The notes beneath the pieces were generated by a model. The model had not been told where the DNA came from and ran no database searches. It worked only from the letters and a program-made list of their open reading frames with translations. Positions 17,347-26,415 of a stretch of 49,185 nt of DNA are shown here, in pieces; the first letter of the stretch is position 1, and the number at the start of each line of letters is the position of its first letter. Origin of the DNA: Candidatus Kuenenia stuttgartensis. Its GTDB lineage: Bacteria > Planctomycetota > Planctomycetia > Pirellulales > UBA1268. The DNA is taken from NCBI GenBank assembly GCA_945883745.1, contig CAMCYH010000007.1, positions 1 through 49,185 of the forward strand. The letters run 5' to 3'. The position numbers and the translations under genes were made by a program.

Positions 17347-18774
17347 ATGGATCTTCCTAAGTACCCGCTCCCCACCGACTTGATCGTTGCTGCCGCGACG
17401 GTGCCCGTTGGCGGGCCACGGGCCATTGTGCGGCTGGCGGGTGAGCGGCTGACTGATGTTTTGGCGACGCTTATTGAGCCGGACGCGGGTGGGTTTGCCA
17501 CGGTGGGGGAGCGGCCGCGGGTGGTGTACGGCCGGCTCCATCCGGAGGGGCTTGGTCAGGAATGGGGCTGCGTGCCGCTCCATCTGTTGCACTGGCCCGG
17601 CCCTGCCGGGCCGACGGGAGGGCCGCTTGCCGAACTGCAGTTGCCGGGCTCACCGCCCCTGGTTGATGCGGTGATCGCCGAAGCCTGTCGGCTCGGGGCG
17701 CGGCTAGCGCGGCCGGGCGAGTTTTCGTTGCGGTCGTTCCTTGCCGGCCGCCTTGATCTCTTGCAGGCCGAGGCGGTGCTGGCTGTCGTCGATGCCCGCA
17801 CACCGGGTGAACTGTCGGCGGCACTCGACCGGATGGCCGGCGGAATCGGGCAGGATCTCGAGCAACTCCGGCAGCAGCTGCTCGACCTGGTGGCCGACGT
17901 GGAAGCCGGCATCGACTTCGCCGACGAGACAACCCCCGACGCGGTGCCTGTGGCGGCGGCCTGGGATGATCTCGAAGATCGCGTCCGCTCGGTGGCGGAC
18001 GGACTGGCAGGTGTCATGCGGCAGCTCGCCGGCAGGGACACTGGCGCGGGTGATCTGCCCCGCGCCGTACTCGTCGGACGGCCCAACATTGGCAAAAGCA
18101 GTCTGTTTAACGCGGTCGTTGGCAGAGCGGAGGCACTCGTCGCCGACGAGGCCGGCACCACCCGCGACTGGCTCATGGCGCGGCTCGATGATCCGGCCAC
18201 CGGGGCAGCATGTCGGCTCATCGATATCGCGGGACTGGCTGAGCCTGCAGCCGATGACGATTGCTCGCCCACTGCCGAGGCAGATCGGCGGGCTCGCGCC
18301 GAGGTTGCCCAGGCTGATGTGATCATCGCTTGCCGGGATTTCCGTGACCAGTTTCAGCCCGAGTGGGCCATGGTGTCTGGCCAGGCGAGAGCCGTGCCTC
18401 GGATCGACGTCGTGTTGCGATGTGACCTGGCGACCGATGCTCAGGCCGCTGAGGGGATGATCCGCACCAGCAGCCGCACAGGTGCCGGTCTCGCAGAGTT
18501 GCGGCGAGCACTCTTTGCCCGCGTCGCCGAGGTCACCCGCGATCGCTCGCCTGCAACGCTCCGGATGCGGGTAGGCGTGAACGACGCCCAGCGGGCGATC
18601 GCTGCCGCTCAGGCCGCCATCACCGCGGCGGGCAATGAGGCAGGCATGGCCGACGAGGCGGTGGTGGCAGGCCTTTTACATCAGGGAATCGATGCCCTTG
18701 GCGACGTCACCGGCACCGTGATCGGCACCGACTTGCTCGACCGGATCTTTTCCCGCCACTGCGTGGGAAAGTAA
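17347..18774 (+). CDS. mnmE: tRNA modification GTPase MnmE (degenerate G4 motif)
   Basis: MnmE works with MnmG to install the 5-carboxymethylaminomethyl group on wobble U34 of tRNA. The 475-residue protein begins with the folate-binding domain (TDLIVAAATVPVGGPRAIVR, and LARPGEFSLRSFLAGRLDLLQAEAV). The helical domain with the embedded G domain follows: G1 GRPNIGKSS, G2 GTTRD and a G3 that reads DIAGL (usually DTAGL). At the G4 position, where NKxD is expected, the sequence is VVLRCDL, so the Asn-Lys pair is absent. The C-terminus is HCVGK, where FCIGK is usual; the key Cys and the final GK are kept. The start is the ATG at 17347. It precedes the ALDH-family gene by 20 nt. Confidence 0.92.
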   Translation: MDLPKYPLPTDLIVAAATVPVGGPRAIVRLAGERLTDVLATLIEPDAGGFATVGERPRVVYGRLHPEGLGQEWGCVPLHLLHWPGPAGPTGGPLAELQLPGSPPLVDAVIAEACRLGARLARPGEFSLRSFLAGRLDLLQAEAVLAVVDARTPGELSAALDRMAGGIGQDLEQLRQQLLDLVADVEAGIDFADETTPDAVPVAAAWDDLEDRVRSVADGLAGVMRQLAGRDTGAGDLPRAVLVGRPNIGKSSLFNAVVGRAEALVADEAGTTRDWLMARLDDPATGAACRLIDIAGLAEPAADDDCSPTAEADRRARAEVAQADVIIACRDFRDQFQPEWAMVSGQARAVPRIDVVLRCDLATDAQAAEGMIRTSSRTGAGLAELRRALFARVAEVTRDRSPATLRMRVGVNDAQRAIAAAQAAITAAGNEAGMADEAVVAGLLHQGIDALGDVTGTVIGTDLLDRIFSRHCVGK

Positions 18775-18794
18775 GGTGACTAGGAAAGGACGTC

Positions 18795-20447
18795 ATGGCT
18801 CAAGAACTCACTGATACCGTTGAGACACTTCGCTGCGGCTCAGTGCGGCATGTGGCTGCGGACCCGATGGCCCGGGCCCAGCTCGCGCTCTCCACAGCCC
18901 GGAGCGTGGCTGCCGCGGCGGCCGCGTGGGCCGAGGCGGCAGTCACCATCAAGCGGGCACACGGCCACGCCCATGAGGCCATCGCCCGCGCGGAAGAACT
19001 GGCGACTGGCCCGCTGGCCACGCTCCGACTGCTCCTGATCACAGCCCGGGCGCTGCAAGACATTGCCGATGCCGGCTTGCCTCGGCTCGCCAGGCCGCCG
19101 CGGGTGGCCCACCGGGAAAGCGGTACCGCGCCCTCGAGCGTCATAGAAGTCGACCTCCTTCCCGTCCGCGGCCTGCACGACGCCGCCATTTTCCCGGGAT
19201 ATCGGGCGACCGTTCGCTGCGCCAATCAAGGCAGCATCAATGCTTTTCTGGGGACATGGCGGGAGGAGTGTGCGATGCGGCCGCAGGAAGGGGGTGTCGC
19301 CGTGGTGCTTGGGGCCGGCAACGTGACGGGCCTCGCCGTGGCCGATGCGATCTGCCAGATCTTCGAGCACGGGCGGGCGGCGATGGTGAAGCTCCATCCC
19401 GCGCATGAGCCACTGGCCTCCGTCTTGCGCGACGCGGTCAGGCCCCTTGTCGAAGCGGGGCTCGTGACGTTTGTCACGGGCGGCCCCGAAACTGCCCGTG
19501 AGGCAATCACTGCCGACGGGGTCTCGCACGTGCATCTCACGGGGGGAGCAGCAGCCTTCGCTGCGGTGGCCGCCAGCACGGCGAAGCCGATCACGTGCGA
19601 ACTGGGGAATGTGACACCATGGTTCGTCGTGCCCGGCCGCTACACGCCGGCTCAGTTGCGGTTTCAGGCTGACACGATCGCCACCTCGATCGCCAACAAT
19701 ACATCGTTTAACTGCATCGCCACGAAGCTCGTCGTCACCTGCCAAACCTGGGATCAACGCGATGAATTCGTCGGGCTCATCCGGCGACGGCTCGAAAGCC
19801 TTTCGCCACGGCCGGCCTGGTATCCGGGGTCAGCCGGACTGTGGCAGGACATCACCGGTCGCGTGCCCCCCGGCGATGGCTCGCTCCCGTGGGTCTTCCG
19901 GGACGGGCTCCGCATCGACACCGACCATGACTGGATCTCCCGGGAATGGTTCGTACCCGTGGCGGGTGAACTGCCACTCGAGGCTGCCGACGTCGAGGCC
20001 TACTGCTCCCGAGCCGTGGCGTTGGCCCGTAGCCTGCCTGGTTCGCTGGCGGCCAGCGTGACGGTGCCTGAGTATCTCTCCACCCGCGACGCGGCCCGCG
20101 CCGATCTCCTGGTCGAACACCTACCGTTTGGAGTCGTGGGTCGCAACTGCTGGTCGGCCCTGGCATACTCGATGGCGGGCGTCCCCTGGGGTGGGTATCC
20201 CGGTGGCACCCGCAGCGATCCTAAAAGCGGCATCGGGTTCGTACATGACCCGCTGCTCCTGCCTCTCGTGCACAACTCGATCATCCGCGGCCCGCTCGCC
20301 GCGCGGCTCACGCCGCCGTGGTTTCCGTGGCACTCACGTGGCGTGTCGCTCGCGCGGGGGCTGGTCGACATGTACGGGGCGATTGCTCGTGGCGGTAGCG
20401 GCCTCTGGAAGCTCACCCGCATGCTGCCCGCGGTGCTCCGCGGGTGA
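18795..20447 (+). CDS. Aldehyde dehydrogenase-family protein with N-terminal helical extension
   Basis: The 550-residue protein has AAAGGA before its ATG. The ALDH fold is recognisable by VAVVLGAGNVTGLAVADAI (cofactor-binding), HLTGGAAAFAAVA, the catalytic-Glu region ITCELGNVTPWFVVPG and the catalytic Cys in SIANNTSFNCIATKLVV. Unlike standard ALDHs, a roughly 100-residue Ala-rich helical region precedes it (ALSTARSVAAAAAAWAEAA), and an amphipathic tail (LVDMYGAIARGGSGLWKLTR) follows the normal end. It would oxidise or reduce an aldehyde or acyl group with NAD(P); the substrate cannot be read. It could resemble fatty aldehyde or acyl-CoA reductase branches, which would suit a membrane-peripheral enzyme. 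It lies 20 nt after mnmE and its 3' end faces the helicase gene across repeat copy B. Confidence 0.75.
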   Translation: MAQELTDTVETLRCGSVRHVAADPMARAQLALSTARSVAAAAAAWAEAAVTIKRAHGHAHEAIARAEELATGPLATLRLLLITARALQDIADAGLPRLARPPRVAHRESGTAPSSVIEVDLLPVRGLHDAAIFPGYRATVRCANQGSINAFLGTWREECAMRPQEGGVAVVLGAGNVTGLAVADAICQIFEHGRAAMVKLHPAHEPLASVLRDAVRPLVEAGLVTFVTGGPETAREAITADGVSHVHLTGGAAAFAAVAASTAKPITCELGNVTPWFVVPGRYTPAQLRFQADTIATSIANNTSFNCIATKLVVTCQTWDQRDEFVGLIRRRLESLSPRPAWYPGSAGLWQDITGRVPPGDGSLPWVFRDGLRIDTDHDWISREWFVPVAGELPLEAADVEAYCSRAVALARSLPGSLAASVTVPEYLSTRDAARADLLVEHLPFGVVGRNCWSALAYSMAGVPWGGYPGGTRSDPKSGIGFVHDPLLLPLVHNSIIRGPLAARLTPPWFPWHSRGVSLARGLVDMYGAIARGGSGLWKLTRMLPAVLRG

Positions 20448-20475
20448 GGCGAGCGGACCCGCAGACATGCGCGTT

Positions 20476-20617
20476 GCGAGGGGGCTGCTCGTGCCACATC
20501 GCCGGACGCTCGTGGAGGGCATCGTGCCCTCCGCTCTCTCGGATGCCGACGGTGCTTCGCAATCCTTGCTGCGCTTGTCTGCATACGCCGGCTTCGTGGC
20601 ACGAGCAGCCCCCTCGC
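20476..20617 (+). repeat. Branched structured repeat, copy B (142 nt)
   Basis: In the gap between the converging ALDH and helicase genes. The closing stem is perfect over 22 bp (20476-20497 with 20596-20617; core GGGGGCTGCTCGTGCCAC). It is followed by the 3x3 internal loop (ATC/TTC), then GCCGG (20501-20505) with CCGGC (20588-20592). Hairpin 1 is GGAGGGC (20514-20520), loop ATCGT, GCCCTCC (20526-20532). Hairpin 2 pairs 20543-20550 with 20577-20584 (one mismatch). Compared with copy A the closing stem differs at several positions on both arms but remains fully paired. It might also act as a bidirectional terminator here, although there is no T-run. Confidence 0.85.
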
Positions 20618-20648
20618 TTCCTCAGGAACGGGGCGTTGCCCACGACAG

Positions 20649-22712
20649 CTACCGCCGCTTCGCGACGCGTTTGGCTGGTCGCTTGCCTTTGGTGGGCGAT
20701 GGCGCTGCGGCCGGTGCGGCGGGCTGTTCCTGGAATTTTTCCGCCTGTCCGGTGAGTTCGTAGAGAAACCGGCTCGGGCGGCAGGGCTTCGTCTTGCCCC
20801 ATTTCATGCGGGTCAGGCAGAGCGAGAGCGAGAGCCGCTTGCGGGCACGGGTCACGCCGACGTAGCAGAGTCGTCGCTCTTCGTCGATCGCCTGAAGGCC
20901 GTCGTTGAGTGAACGGATGTGGGGCAGGATGCCCTCCTCCATGCCCACCATCCAGACGCAGTCGAATTCGAGACCCTTGGCCGCATGGAGGGTCATGAGA
21001 CGGAGTTTGTTGCCCTTCCCCTTTTCCTTGTCGGTCTCATGCCGCTCGGCCTCCGTGACCTCGAGGATCAGGTCGTCGAGAAATCCGCGAACGAGCCGGG
21101 CGAAGCCCTCGTCGTCACGGCCGCCGCCGTGCGCCTTCTCGTAGTGTGCCAGCGCGTTGGCCACCTCCTCCACGCACTGCCAGCGGGCCTCGGCCTCGGC
21201 AAGGTCTTCTTCGTATTCTCTATCGAGGTGGCGGCGGTAGTCGGCCTGATCGAGAAGCGTGCGGAGTGTTTCAGCGGCGCCGGCCACGGCAGCGCCGTGC
21301 CGGAGCGCGACCATCCGCTCGAGCATGCCAATGCCCGTGCCGGCGGCGGCGGTGAGCCGGCCGGCGGCCCGGGCTGCCTGCAGCTCATGCCACAGGCTGT
21401 GGCCGGCGAGCGACGCGGCAGTACGGCATTTTTCGATCGTGTGCGCGGAGAGCCCACGAGGAGGCACGTTGGCGATACGCGACAGGGCGAGGTCGTCATC
21501 GGGCTCGACCAAGAGCCGGAGAAAGGCCATCACGTCCTTGACCTCGCGGCGGTCGAAAAATGATCGGCTACCGATCAGCTCGTAGGCGATGTCGCGTCGC
21601 CGGAGCTCCTGCTCAAAGACGCGGGTCTGCTCGCCGGTGCGGACAAGGATTGCCGTCTCGGCCAGGATCGTGGCCCCCTCGCGGAGCAGACTCTCTACCT
21701 CGCTCACCACCCGCTGTGACTCGTCGACTTCGTCCTGCGCCTGCATGATCGTCGGGGGTACACCCGACGGGGCCTTGGAGACGAGCGTCTTGCCGTGCCG
21801 CCGCCCGTTGTGCGCGATGAGCGTGTTGGCCGCCTTGATGATCTCCGGCGTGGAACGATAGTTCTCCTCGAGCCTCACCACCGTGGCGCCGGGCCAGCGG
21901 TGGGCGAAGTCGAGGATATGGGCGATCTGAGCACCCCTCCAGGCATAGATCGACTGGTCATCGTCACCCACCACGCACAGGCTCCTGTGGTCGCGGGCTA
22001 GTGCCGCCAGGATCCGTTCCTGAATGCCGCTGGTGTCTTGGTACTCGTCGACGAGCAGGTGATCGAACCGGGAAGCCTCCTGGCGGCGGGCGTCTTCATG
22101 CGTCGTGAACAGTTCGTCGACCACCAAGAGCAGGTCGTCGAAGTCCACGGCGCCGGTGGCCCGCAGGGCCTGCTGGTAGCGGCGGTAGCCGGCGGCGGCG
22201 AGTTCCCATGACTCGTCTGCGTCACCAGAAAGGTTGGCAAATGCGTCGTCGGGCCGGATGCCCACGCTCTTCCAGCGGCTGACGCGGTCGAGCAGGTCGG
22301 CGGGCCGGAGCGTGGCCTCCGGCACCTTGAGTTCCTTGAGCACCTTGCGGGCCGTGCCCTCCTGATCGCCGCGATCGATGATGGTAAACCGCTCCGGGTA
22401 GCCGAGCCGGGCGGCATGCCGCCGCAGGATGCGAACGCAAAGCGAATGGATCGTCGAGATCTCCGGCCGCGGCGCATCCTTTTTTCGCTGCAGGAGCGTG
22501 TTGGCCCGGCCGAGCATCTCGCGGGCCGCCTTATTGGTGAACGTGACGGCGAGGATCCGCGAGGGACAGTTGCCCCGACGAGCCAGATGGGCGATCCGGG
22601 CGATCACGACGCGGGTCTTGCCGGTCCCGGCCCCGGCCAGCACGAGCAGGGGCCCGACCGGGGCGGTGACTGCCTGCATCTGAGCGGCATTGAGTTTTGG
22701 GGCGGCGTCCAT
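20649..22712 (-). CDS. UvrD/PcrA/Rep-type superfamily 1 DNA helicase
   Basis: The 687-residue protein begins MDAAPKLNAAQMQAV, with the Q motif and Walker A LVLAGAGTGKTRVV, followed by TFTNKAAREM (Ia), LLVDEYQDTS (II), VVGDDDQSIYAWRGA (III), RLEENYRSTPEII (IV), LMTLHAAKGLEFDCVWMVG (V) and EERRLCYVGVTRARKRL (VI). All SF1A 3'-5' helicase motifs are present and in order. Its length is close to PcrA/UvrD/Rep. The C-terminus is Pro/Ala then Lys/Arg rich (KGKRPAKRVAKRR), as in UvrD-like proteins that contact RNA polymerase or DNA. It probably acts in nucleotide excision or mismatch repair and replication restart; a choice among UvrD, PcrA and Rep is not possible by eye. It is divergent from the TPR gene, 149 nt away. 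Confidence 0.92.
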   Translation of the reverse strand: MDAAPKLNAAQMQAVTAPVGPLLVLAGAGTGKTRVVIARIAHLARRGNCPSRILAVTFTNKAAREMLGRANTLLQRKKDAPRPEISTIHSLCVRILRRHAARLGYPERFTIIDRGDQEGTARKVLKELKVPEATLRPADLLDRVSRWKSVGIRPDDAFANLSGDADESWELAAAGYRRYQQALRATGAVDFDDLLLVVDELFTTHEDARRQEASRFDHLLVDEYQDTSGIQERILAALARDHRSLCVVGDDDQSIYAWRGAQIAHILDFAHRWPGATVVRLEENYRSTPEIIKAANTLIAHNGRRHGKTLVSKAPSGVPPTIMQAQDEVDESQRVVSEVESLLREGATILAETAILVRTGEQTRVFEQELRRRDIAYELIGSRSFFDRREVKDVMAFLRLLVEPDDDLALSRIANVPPRGLSAHTIEKCRTAASLAGHSLWHELQAARAAGRLTAAAGTGIGMLERMVALRHGAAVAGAAETLRTLLDQADYRRHLDREYEEDLAEAEARWQCVEEVANALAHYEKAHGGGRDDEGFARLVRGFLDDLILEVTEAERHETDKEKGKGNKLRLMTLHAAKGLEFDCVWMVGMEEGILPHIRSLNDGLQAIDEERRLCYVGVTRARKRLSLSLCLTRMKWGKTKPCRPSRFLYELTGQAEKFQEQPAAPAAAPSPTKGKRPAKRVAKRR

Positions 22713-22861
22713 GCGTGCGGTGGCCAGGCGGAGGATGCGTCAGATGGTTGTCGGCTCGCAGAGGGCGAGAGGGAATGTAGCACACGGCACAACCGCCTTG
22801 ACGGGCCGTGCCGAGAACGTTTCTATTCCCTGCTTCACAGCCCAAAGGAGAGAGGCCGCCG

Positions 22862-23563
22862 ATGGATCCCACGATCGAGTCCGATAACGCTCTCGCGGAC
22901 AAAACGCTCCAGCTGGTCGATCGGTTGCGTCCGCATGCGCGGGCGATCGTGATTGGACTGGGCGGGGCGGCCCTGGTCCTGCTCGCCTGGCTGCTGGTCT
23001 CCAACCAGACGACTGCCGGCCGGGCTCAAAGCTGGGATGCCTTTCTCGATGCGGTGGCCAGCGATAGCCAGCCCATGCTCGTTGACTCGTTGGGCGATGT
23101 GATCCGTCGCCACCCTGGCACGCCGGCCGCACAGTGGGCGGAGGTCGTGCTGGCCGATTTTACCGTGAGTGAGGGAACCGACCTGCTCTTCTCCGACAAG
23201 GAGCAGGGGCGGCAGCGACTTCAGGCGGCCGTCGACGCCTACTCGGCGGTTCTGGCCGCTCGGCCGCGGGGCTTGCTGGCGACGCGGGCGACGTTTGGCC
23301 TCGCCAAGGCCCGTGAGAGCCTGGGGCAACTCGACGATGCCCGGCGTGGATACGAGGCTGTGGCCACCGAGCAGTCGTCGGGTGGATTCGCGCACCTTGC
23401 GACGCAACGAGTGGCAGCCCTCAATCGGCCTGCAACGCAGGGATGGTACGATTGGTTTGCGGCCCAGACGTTCACACCGCCCCCACCAGCCGCCACAGGG
23501 GCAGGAGCCGCTTCCGGTGACGACCAACCTACCTCCCAACCCGCCACCCCACCCGCTGAATGA
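22862..23563 (+). CDS. Membrane-anchored TPR protein, YfgM-like
   Basis: The 233-residue protein has one membrane helix (IVIGLGGAALVLLAWLLVS, about 31-49) after a short cytoplasmic N-terminus. A periplasmic alpha-helical repeat domain follows (AAQWAEVVLADFTVSEGTDLL, ARESLGQLDDARRGYEAVA) typical of YfgM/tetratricopeptide ancillary factors of the Sec translocon. The C-terminus is Pro/Ala rich. In E. coli YfgM links SecYEG with periplasmic chaperones; here that role is inference from architecture. AGGAGAG lies upstream of the ATG at 22862, which is preferred over an upstream ATG at 22808. The end of the gene overlaps the GTG start of rluD at 23517, suggesting translational coupling. Confidence 0.7.
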   Translation: MDPTIESDNALADKTLQLVDRLRPHARAIVIGLGGAALVLLAWLLVSNQTTAGRAQSWDAFLDAVASDSQPMLVDSLGDVIRRHPGTPAAQWAEVVLADFTVSEGTDLLFSDKEQGRQRLQAAVDAYSAVLAARPRGLLATRATFGLAKARESLGQLDDARRGYEAVATEQSSGGFAHLATQRVAALNRPATQGWYDWFAAQTFTPPPPAATGAGAASGDDQPTSQPATPPAE

Positions 23564-24596
23564 CGAATCGGCTGAACTGCCGACCGAGGTTTCGTGGGCA
23601 GCCGGCGATGAGGCGACGTTTGTTGTCGAGCCTGCAGATGCCGGCATGCGGCTCGATGTCTTTCTCGCCGCACGGTTTCCCGACAGGAGCCGCTCGTTCC
23701 TGGCACGGGCGATCGACAAGGGGGCAGTTCGGGTGGATGGCGTGCAAGCCCGCGGTTCGCTGAAGGTGAAGGCCGGGTCGCTCGTCTGTTTCATGGTGCC
23801 CGCTCCGCCACGGGCCGGCCCGGCTGCCGAGGAGATCCCGCTCGATTTTTTGCATCTCGACGACTGGATGGCAGCCGTCAACAAGCCGGCGGGCATGGTC
23901 GTCCACCCTGCGAAGGGCAACTGGAAGGGCACGCTGGCCGGGGCGCTCAAGTGGCACCTTGAGCAGCAGTCGGCCGCGGGCGCGGTCGGCCTCTCCACGG
24001 CCGGCGGCCCGACACGGCCAGGGATCGTTCACCGACTCGACCGTGACACCAGTGGAGTCATCGTGGTGGCCCGCACCGAAGAGGCCCATCACGCCCTTGC
24101 CAAGCAGTTCGAGCGACGAACCACGGCCAAGACCTATCTGGCCATCACGCACGGCTGTCCGCAGTTCGACCGCGATGAGATCGACCTGCCGATCGGCATC
24201 CATCCCTACCAGCGGGAAAAGATGGCGGTGCGACGTGATCATTCGACCAGCCGTGAGGCCGTGACACGGTACGAGGTGGTGGAGCGGTTTCGGGGGGCGG
24301 CGCTCGTAAGGGTGACCCCGCAGACCGGCCGGACCCACCAGATCCGGGTGCATCTGGCGGCGATCGGCTGTCCGGTGCTGTGCGACAGTCTCTATTCCGG
24401 CCGCGCTGTGATCGAGCCGTCCTTCTTCGGCCTGCCGGCAACGGATTCGCGTGCCGACGGTCCGCTCCTCACGCGACAGGCTCTCCATGCGGCACGGCTC
24501 GAGATCACGCATCCCGCCACGCAGGAGCGACTCGCGCTGGAGGCAGCTCTGCCGGCCGACATGGAACGGGTTCTCACGGCGCTGCGGCCGAGATGA
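23517..24596 (+). CDS. rluD: Ribosomal large subunit pseudouridine synthase RluD family
   Basis: The 359-residue protein makes pseudouridine in 23S rRNA (RluD modifies helix 69 positions). After a Pro-rich leader, an S4 RNA-binding domain (about residues 40-105: RLDVFLAARFPDRSRSFLAR, GAVRVDG) is followed by the catalytic domain. This has the NKPAGMVVHPAKGN strand, the signature IVHRLDRDTSG with the catalytic Asp, and QTGRTHQIRVHLAAIGCPV. The GTG at 23517 was chosen because GGAG lies a few nucleotides upstream, no ATG is available at the right place, and the S4 domain starts shortly after. The start lies inside the preceding TPR gene. The 3' end overlaps the convergent histidine kinase gene by 23 nt. 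It could also be an RluC/RluA-type paralogue; RluD is the best fit by domain layout. Confidence 0.88.
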   Translation: MTTNLPPNPPPHPLNDESAELPTEVSWAAGDEATFVVEPADAGMRLDVFLAARFPDRSRSFLARAIDKGAVRVDGVQARGSLKVKAGSLVCFMVPAPPRAGPAAEEIPLDFLHLDDWMAAVNKPAGMVVHPAKGNWKGTLAGALKWHLEQQSAAGAVGLSTAGGPTRPGIVHRLDRDTSGVIVVARTEEAHHALAKQFERRTTAKTYLAITHGCPQFDRDEIDLPIGIHPYQREKMAVRRDHSTSREAVTRYEVVERFRGAALVRVTPQTGRTHQIRVHLAAIGCPVLCDSLYSGRAVIEPSFFGLPATDSRADGPLLTRQALHAARLEITHPATQERLALEAALPADMERVLTALRPR

Positions 24597-26265
24597 GCGT
24601 GCCCTGTTGGCCATCGGTTTCCCGGACCAGCGGAAACTCGAGGATGAACCTGCTGCCCTGGCCCGGCGAACTGGTAGCCGTGATGTCGCCACCGTGCTCC
24701 TGGAGGATCTTGCGGCTCACGGTCAGGCCGAGGCCGGTGCCCTTGGCCCCCTTGGTCGACACGAAGAGGTTGAAGATGTCGGCGAGGGTTTCGGCGTCCA
24801 TCCCGGCACCGTTGTCGGTGACGGTGATTCGGACACGGCCGGCGGCGGTGTCACACTCCGCCGCAATGTCGACCCGAGGAGCATCACGTCCCTCCACGGC
24901 GTCGAGCGCGTTGGAGACGACATTGAGCACGGCCCGTGACATCCCCTCCGGATCGAAGATGAGCCGGGGCAGATCGGCGGGCCTCTTCCAATGAACGGCC
25001 ACGCTTCCCTCGTCGACCCGCTGCCGCACGGTTTCGAGAATGTCGTCGATCAGGCTGACCAGATCGGACGGCACCGGATCGGGCTCGCGCTCCTTGCTGA
25101 AGGAGAGCATGTCCATCACGAGCGAGGAGATCTTGTTTTGGTTGCGCCGCACGATGTCCCACCCCTTCTGGAGCACCGCCAGATCGTCGTTGTCGAGACC
25201 CATCTCCACGAGGTAGCTGCCGCCGCGGATCCCCTGGAGAATGTTCTTGATGTGGTGTGACAGTGTGGCGATCGTCTGGCCGATCGCAGCCAGGCGTTCC
25301 GACTGGAGCATCGCCGAGTAGTGGGTGGTGTCTTCGACGGCGAGGGCTGCCTGATGGCCGATGGCGATCATGAGCTTGAGATGCTCGTCGCTGAACCGCC
25401 GCTGCCCAGACTCCATCGCCTCTGCCAGTGGCACCATTGTGTCGACGTAGATCACGCCCACCGTGTCGTAGCGGCCCTGCAGCGGCACGCAGATTGCCTC
25501 CCGCACGCCCGTGCGGACGATGCTGTTGCCCGAGGCGAAGCGGTCGTCGTCCTGGGCGTCGCTGGTGAGCACGCCCTCCCGCTTGTCGAGCACGTAGTCG
25601 AGGATCGTACGGCTGATCGCCATCGACGTGGCGGCACCGGCGTGCCGGTCGCGACGGGCCTTGGTTTTCAGCTGACGGGTCTCGGGATCGAGCAGCATGA
25701 TGCAGCCCCGGTCGGCCGCCACCCACTCGAAGACGAGTTCGAGAATGCGGCCGAGAAGTTCGTCGATGTCGAGCGTATGACTGGCCGCCAGGGCCGTGCG
25801 GTACATCACTTGCACGTTGCTGCGGGCCTTGGCAAGACGATCGTGATGCGTGTCGGTTGAGCCAAAGGCGGCCACCACCTCGTCGTTGCCCATCGACCGC
25901 ACGATCCGTGAACCGTCGACATCGGTCCGCGTCGCCACCACGTCGACCCGTCCGAGCGTGGCTTCATCGGCCCCGTCCGGGGCGTAAACCATCACCGTAC
26001 GGCCAATCTGCAGGCGATCTCCACCGGCCAGTTCGGCGCGCTCGACCCGCCGATTGTTGATGAACGTGCCGTTGGAGCTCTTGAGGTCGTCGAGCACGAA
26101 GGCCGCGCCGACACGGCGGATTTCGGCGTGCCGTCGCGAGACTTCGTTATCCTGCAACTGCAGGAGGTTGCCGATCTCCCTGCCAATGCTGAGCGGGCCT
26201 TCGAGATTCGTGAGATCAAAGCGGGCGCCCGTGTCGCGGCCCTGAATGACAAGCAATGACGGCAC
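24574..26265 (-). CDS. FHA - GAF - histidine kinase sensor
   Basis: Cytoplasmic 563-residue kinase. An FHA phosphothreonine-binding domain occupies residues 1-95 (SIGRE at 27-30, SRRHAEI, SSNGTFINNR). A GAF domain spans about 150-315 (LELVFEWVAADRGCIMLLDP, AICVPLQGRYDTVGVIYVD). The dimerisation/phosphoacceptor helix contains IATLSHHIKNILQGI (His337/His338). The HATPase domain follows with NVVSNALDAVEG (N box), DNGAGMD (G1) and GTGLGLTVSRKILQEHGG (G2). There are no membrane segments and no receiver domain. FHA suggests it reads Ser/Thr phosphorylation, which planctomycetes use heavily, while GAF binds a small ligand. No response regulator is adjacent. It is divergent from the M28 peptidase gene. 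The 3' end overlaps rluD. Confidence 0.9.
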   Translation of the reverse strand: MPSLLVIQGRDTGARFDLTNLEGPLSIGREIGNLLQLQDNEVSRRHAEIRRVGAAFVLDDLKSSNGTFINNRRVERAELAGGDRLQIGRTVMVYAPDGADEATLGRVDVVATRTDVDGSRIVRSMGNDEVVAAFGSTDTHHDRLAKARSNVQVMYRTALAASHTLDIDELLGRILELVFEWVAADRGCIMLLDPETRQLKTKARRDRHAGAATSMAISRTILDYVLDKREGVLTSDAQDDDRFASGNSIVRTGVREAICVPLQGRYDTVGVIYVDTMVPLAEAMESGQRRFSDEHLKLMIAIGHQAALAVEDTTHYSAMLQSERLAAIGQTIATLSHHIKNILQGIRGGSYLVEMGLDNDDLAVLQKGWDIVRRNQNKISSLVMDMLSFSKEREPDPVPSDLVSLIDDILETVRQRVDEGSVAVHWKRPADLPRLIFDPEGMSRAVLNVVSNALDAVEGRDAPRVDIAAECDTAAGRVRITVTDNGAGMDAETLADIFNLFVSTKGAKGTGLGLTVSRKILQEHGGDITATSSPGQGSRFILEFPLVRETDGQQGTLISAAAP

Positions 26266-26415
26266 TCGGCGGTCTCCGACGTGGCTCCCCGGTCTCCCAG
26301 TGTATTCTCAGGGAAGCCGTAAATTCTGGTTCATGATGCGCAAGCGGGGAAGAGGCTCACCATCAAACGCACCACGTATAGAATGACGAACACGGTTTTT
26401 CTACGGGAGTCCGGC

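Noticed and set aside
20444..20755. Short peptides like RGCSCHIAGRSWRASCP shared among the repeat copies
   Set aside because: All three repeat copies can be read this way because the DNA is similar, but the base changes between copies preserve pairing and not codons, and no RBS is present. The structure is the better explanation.
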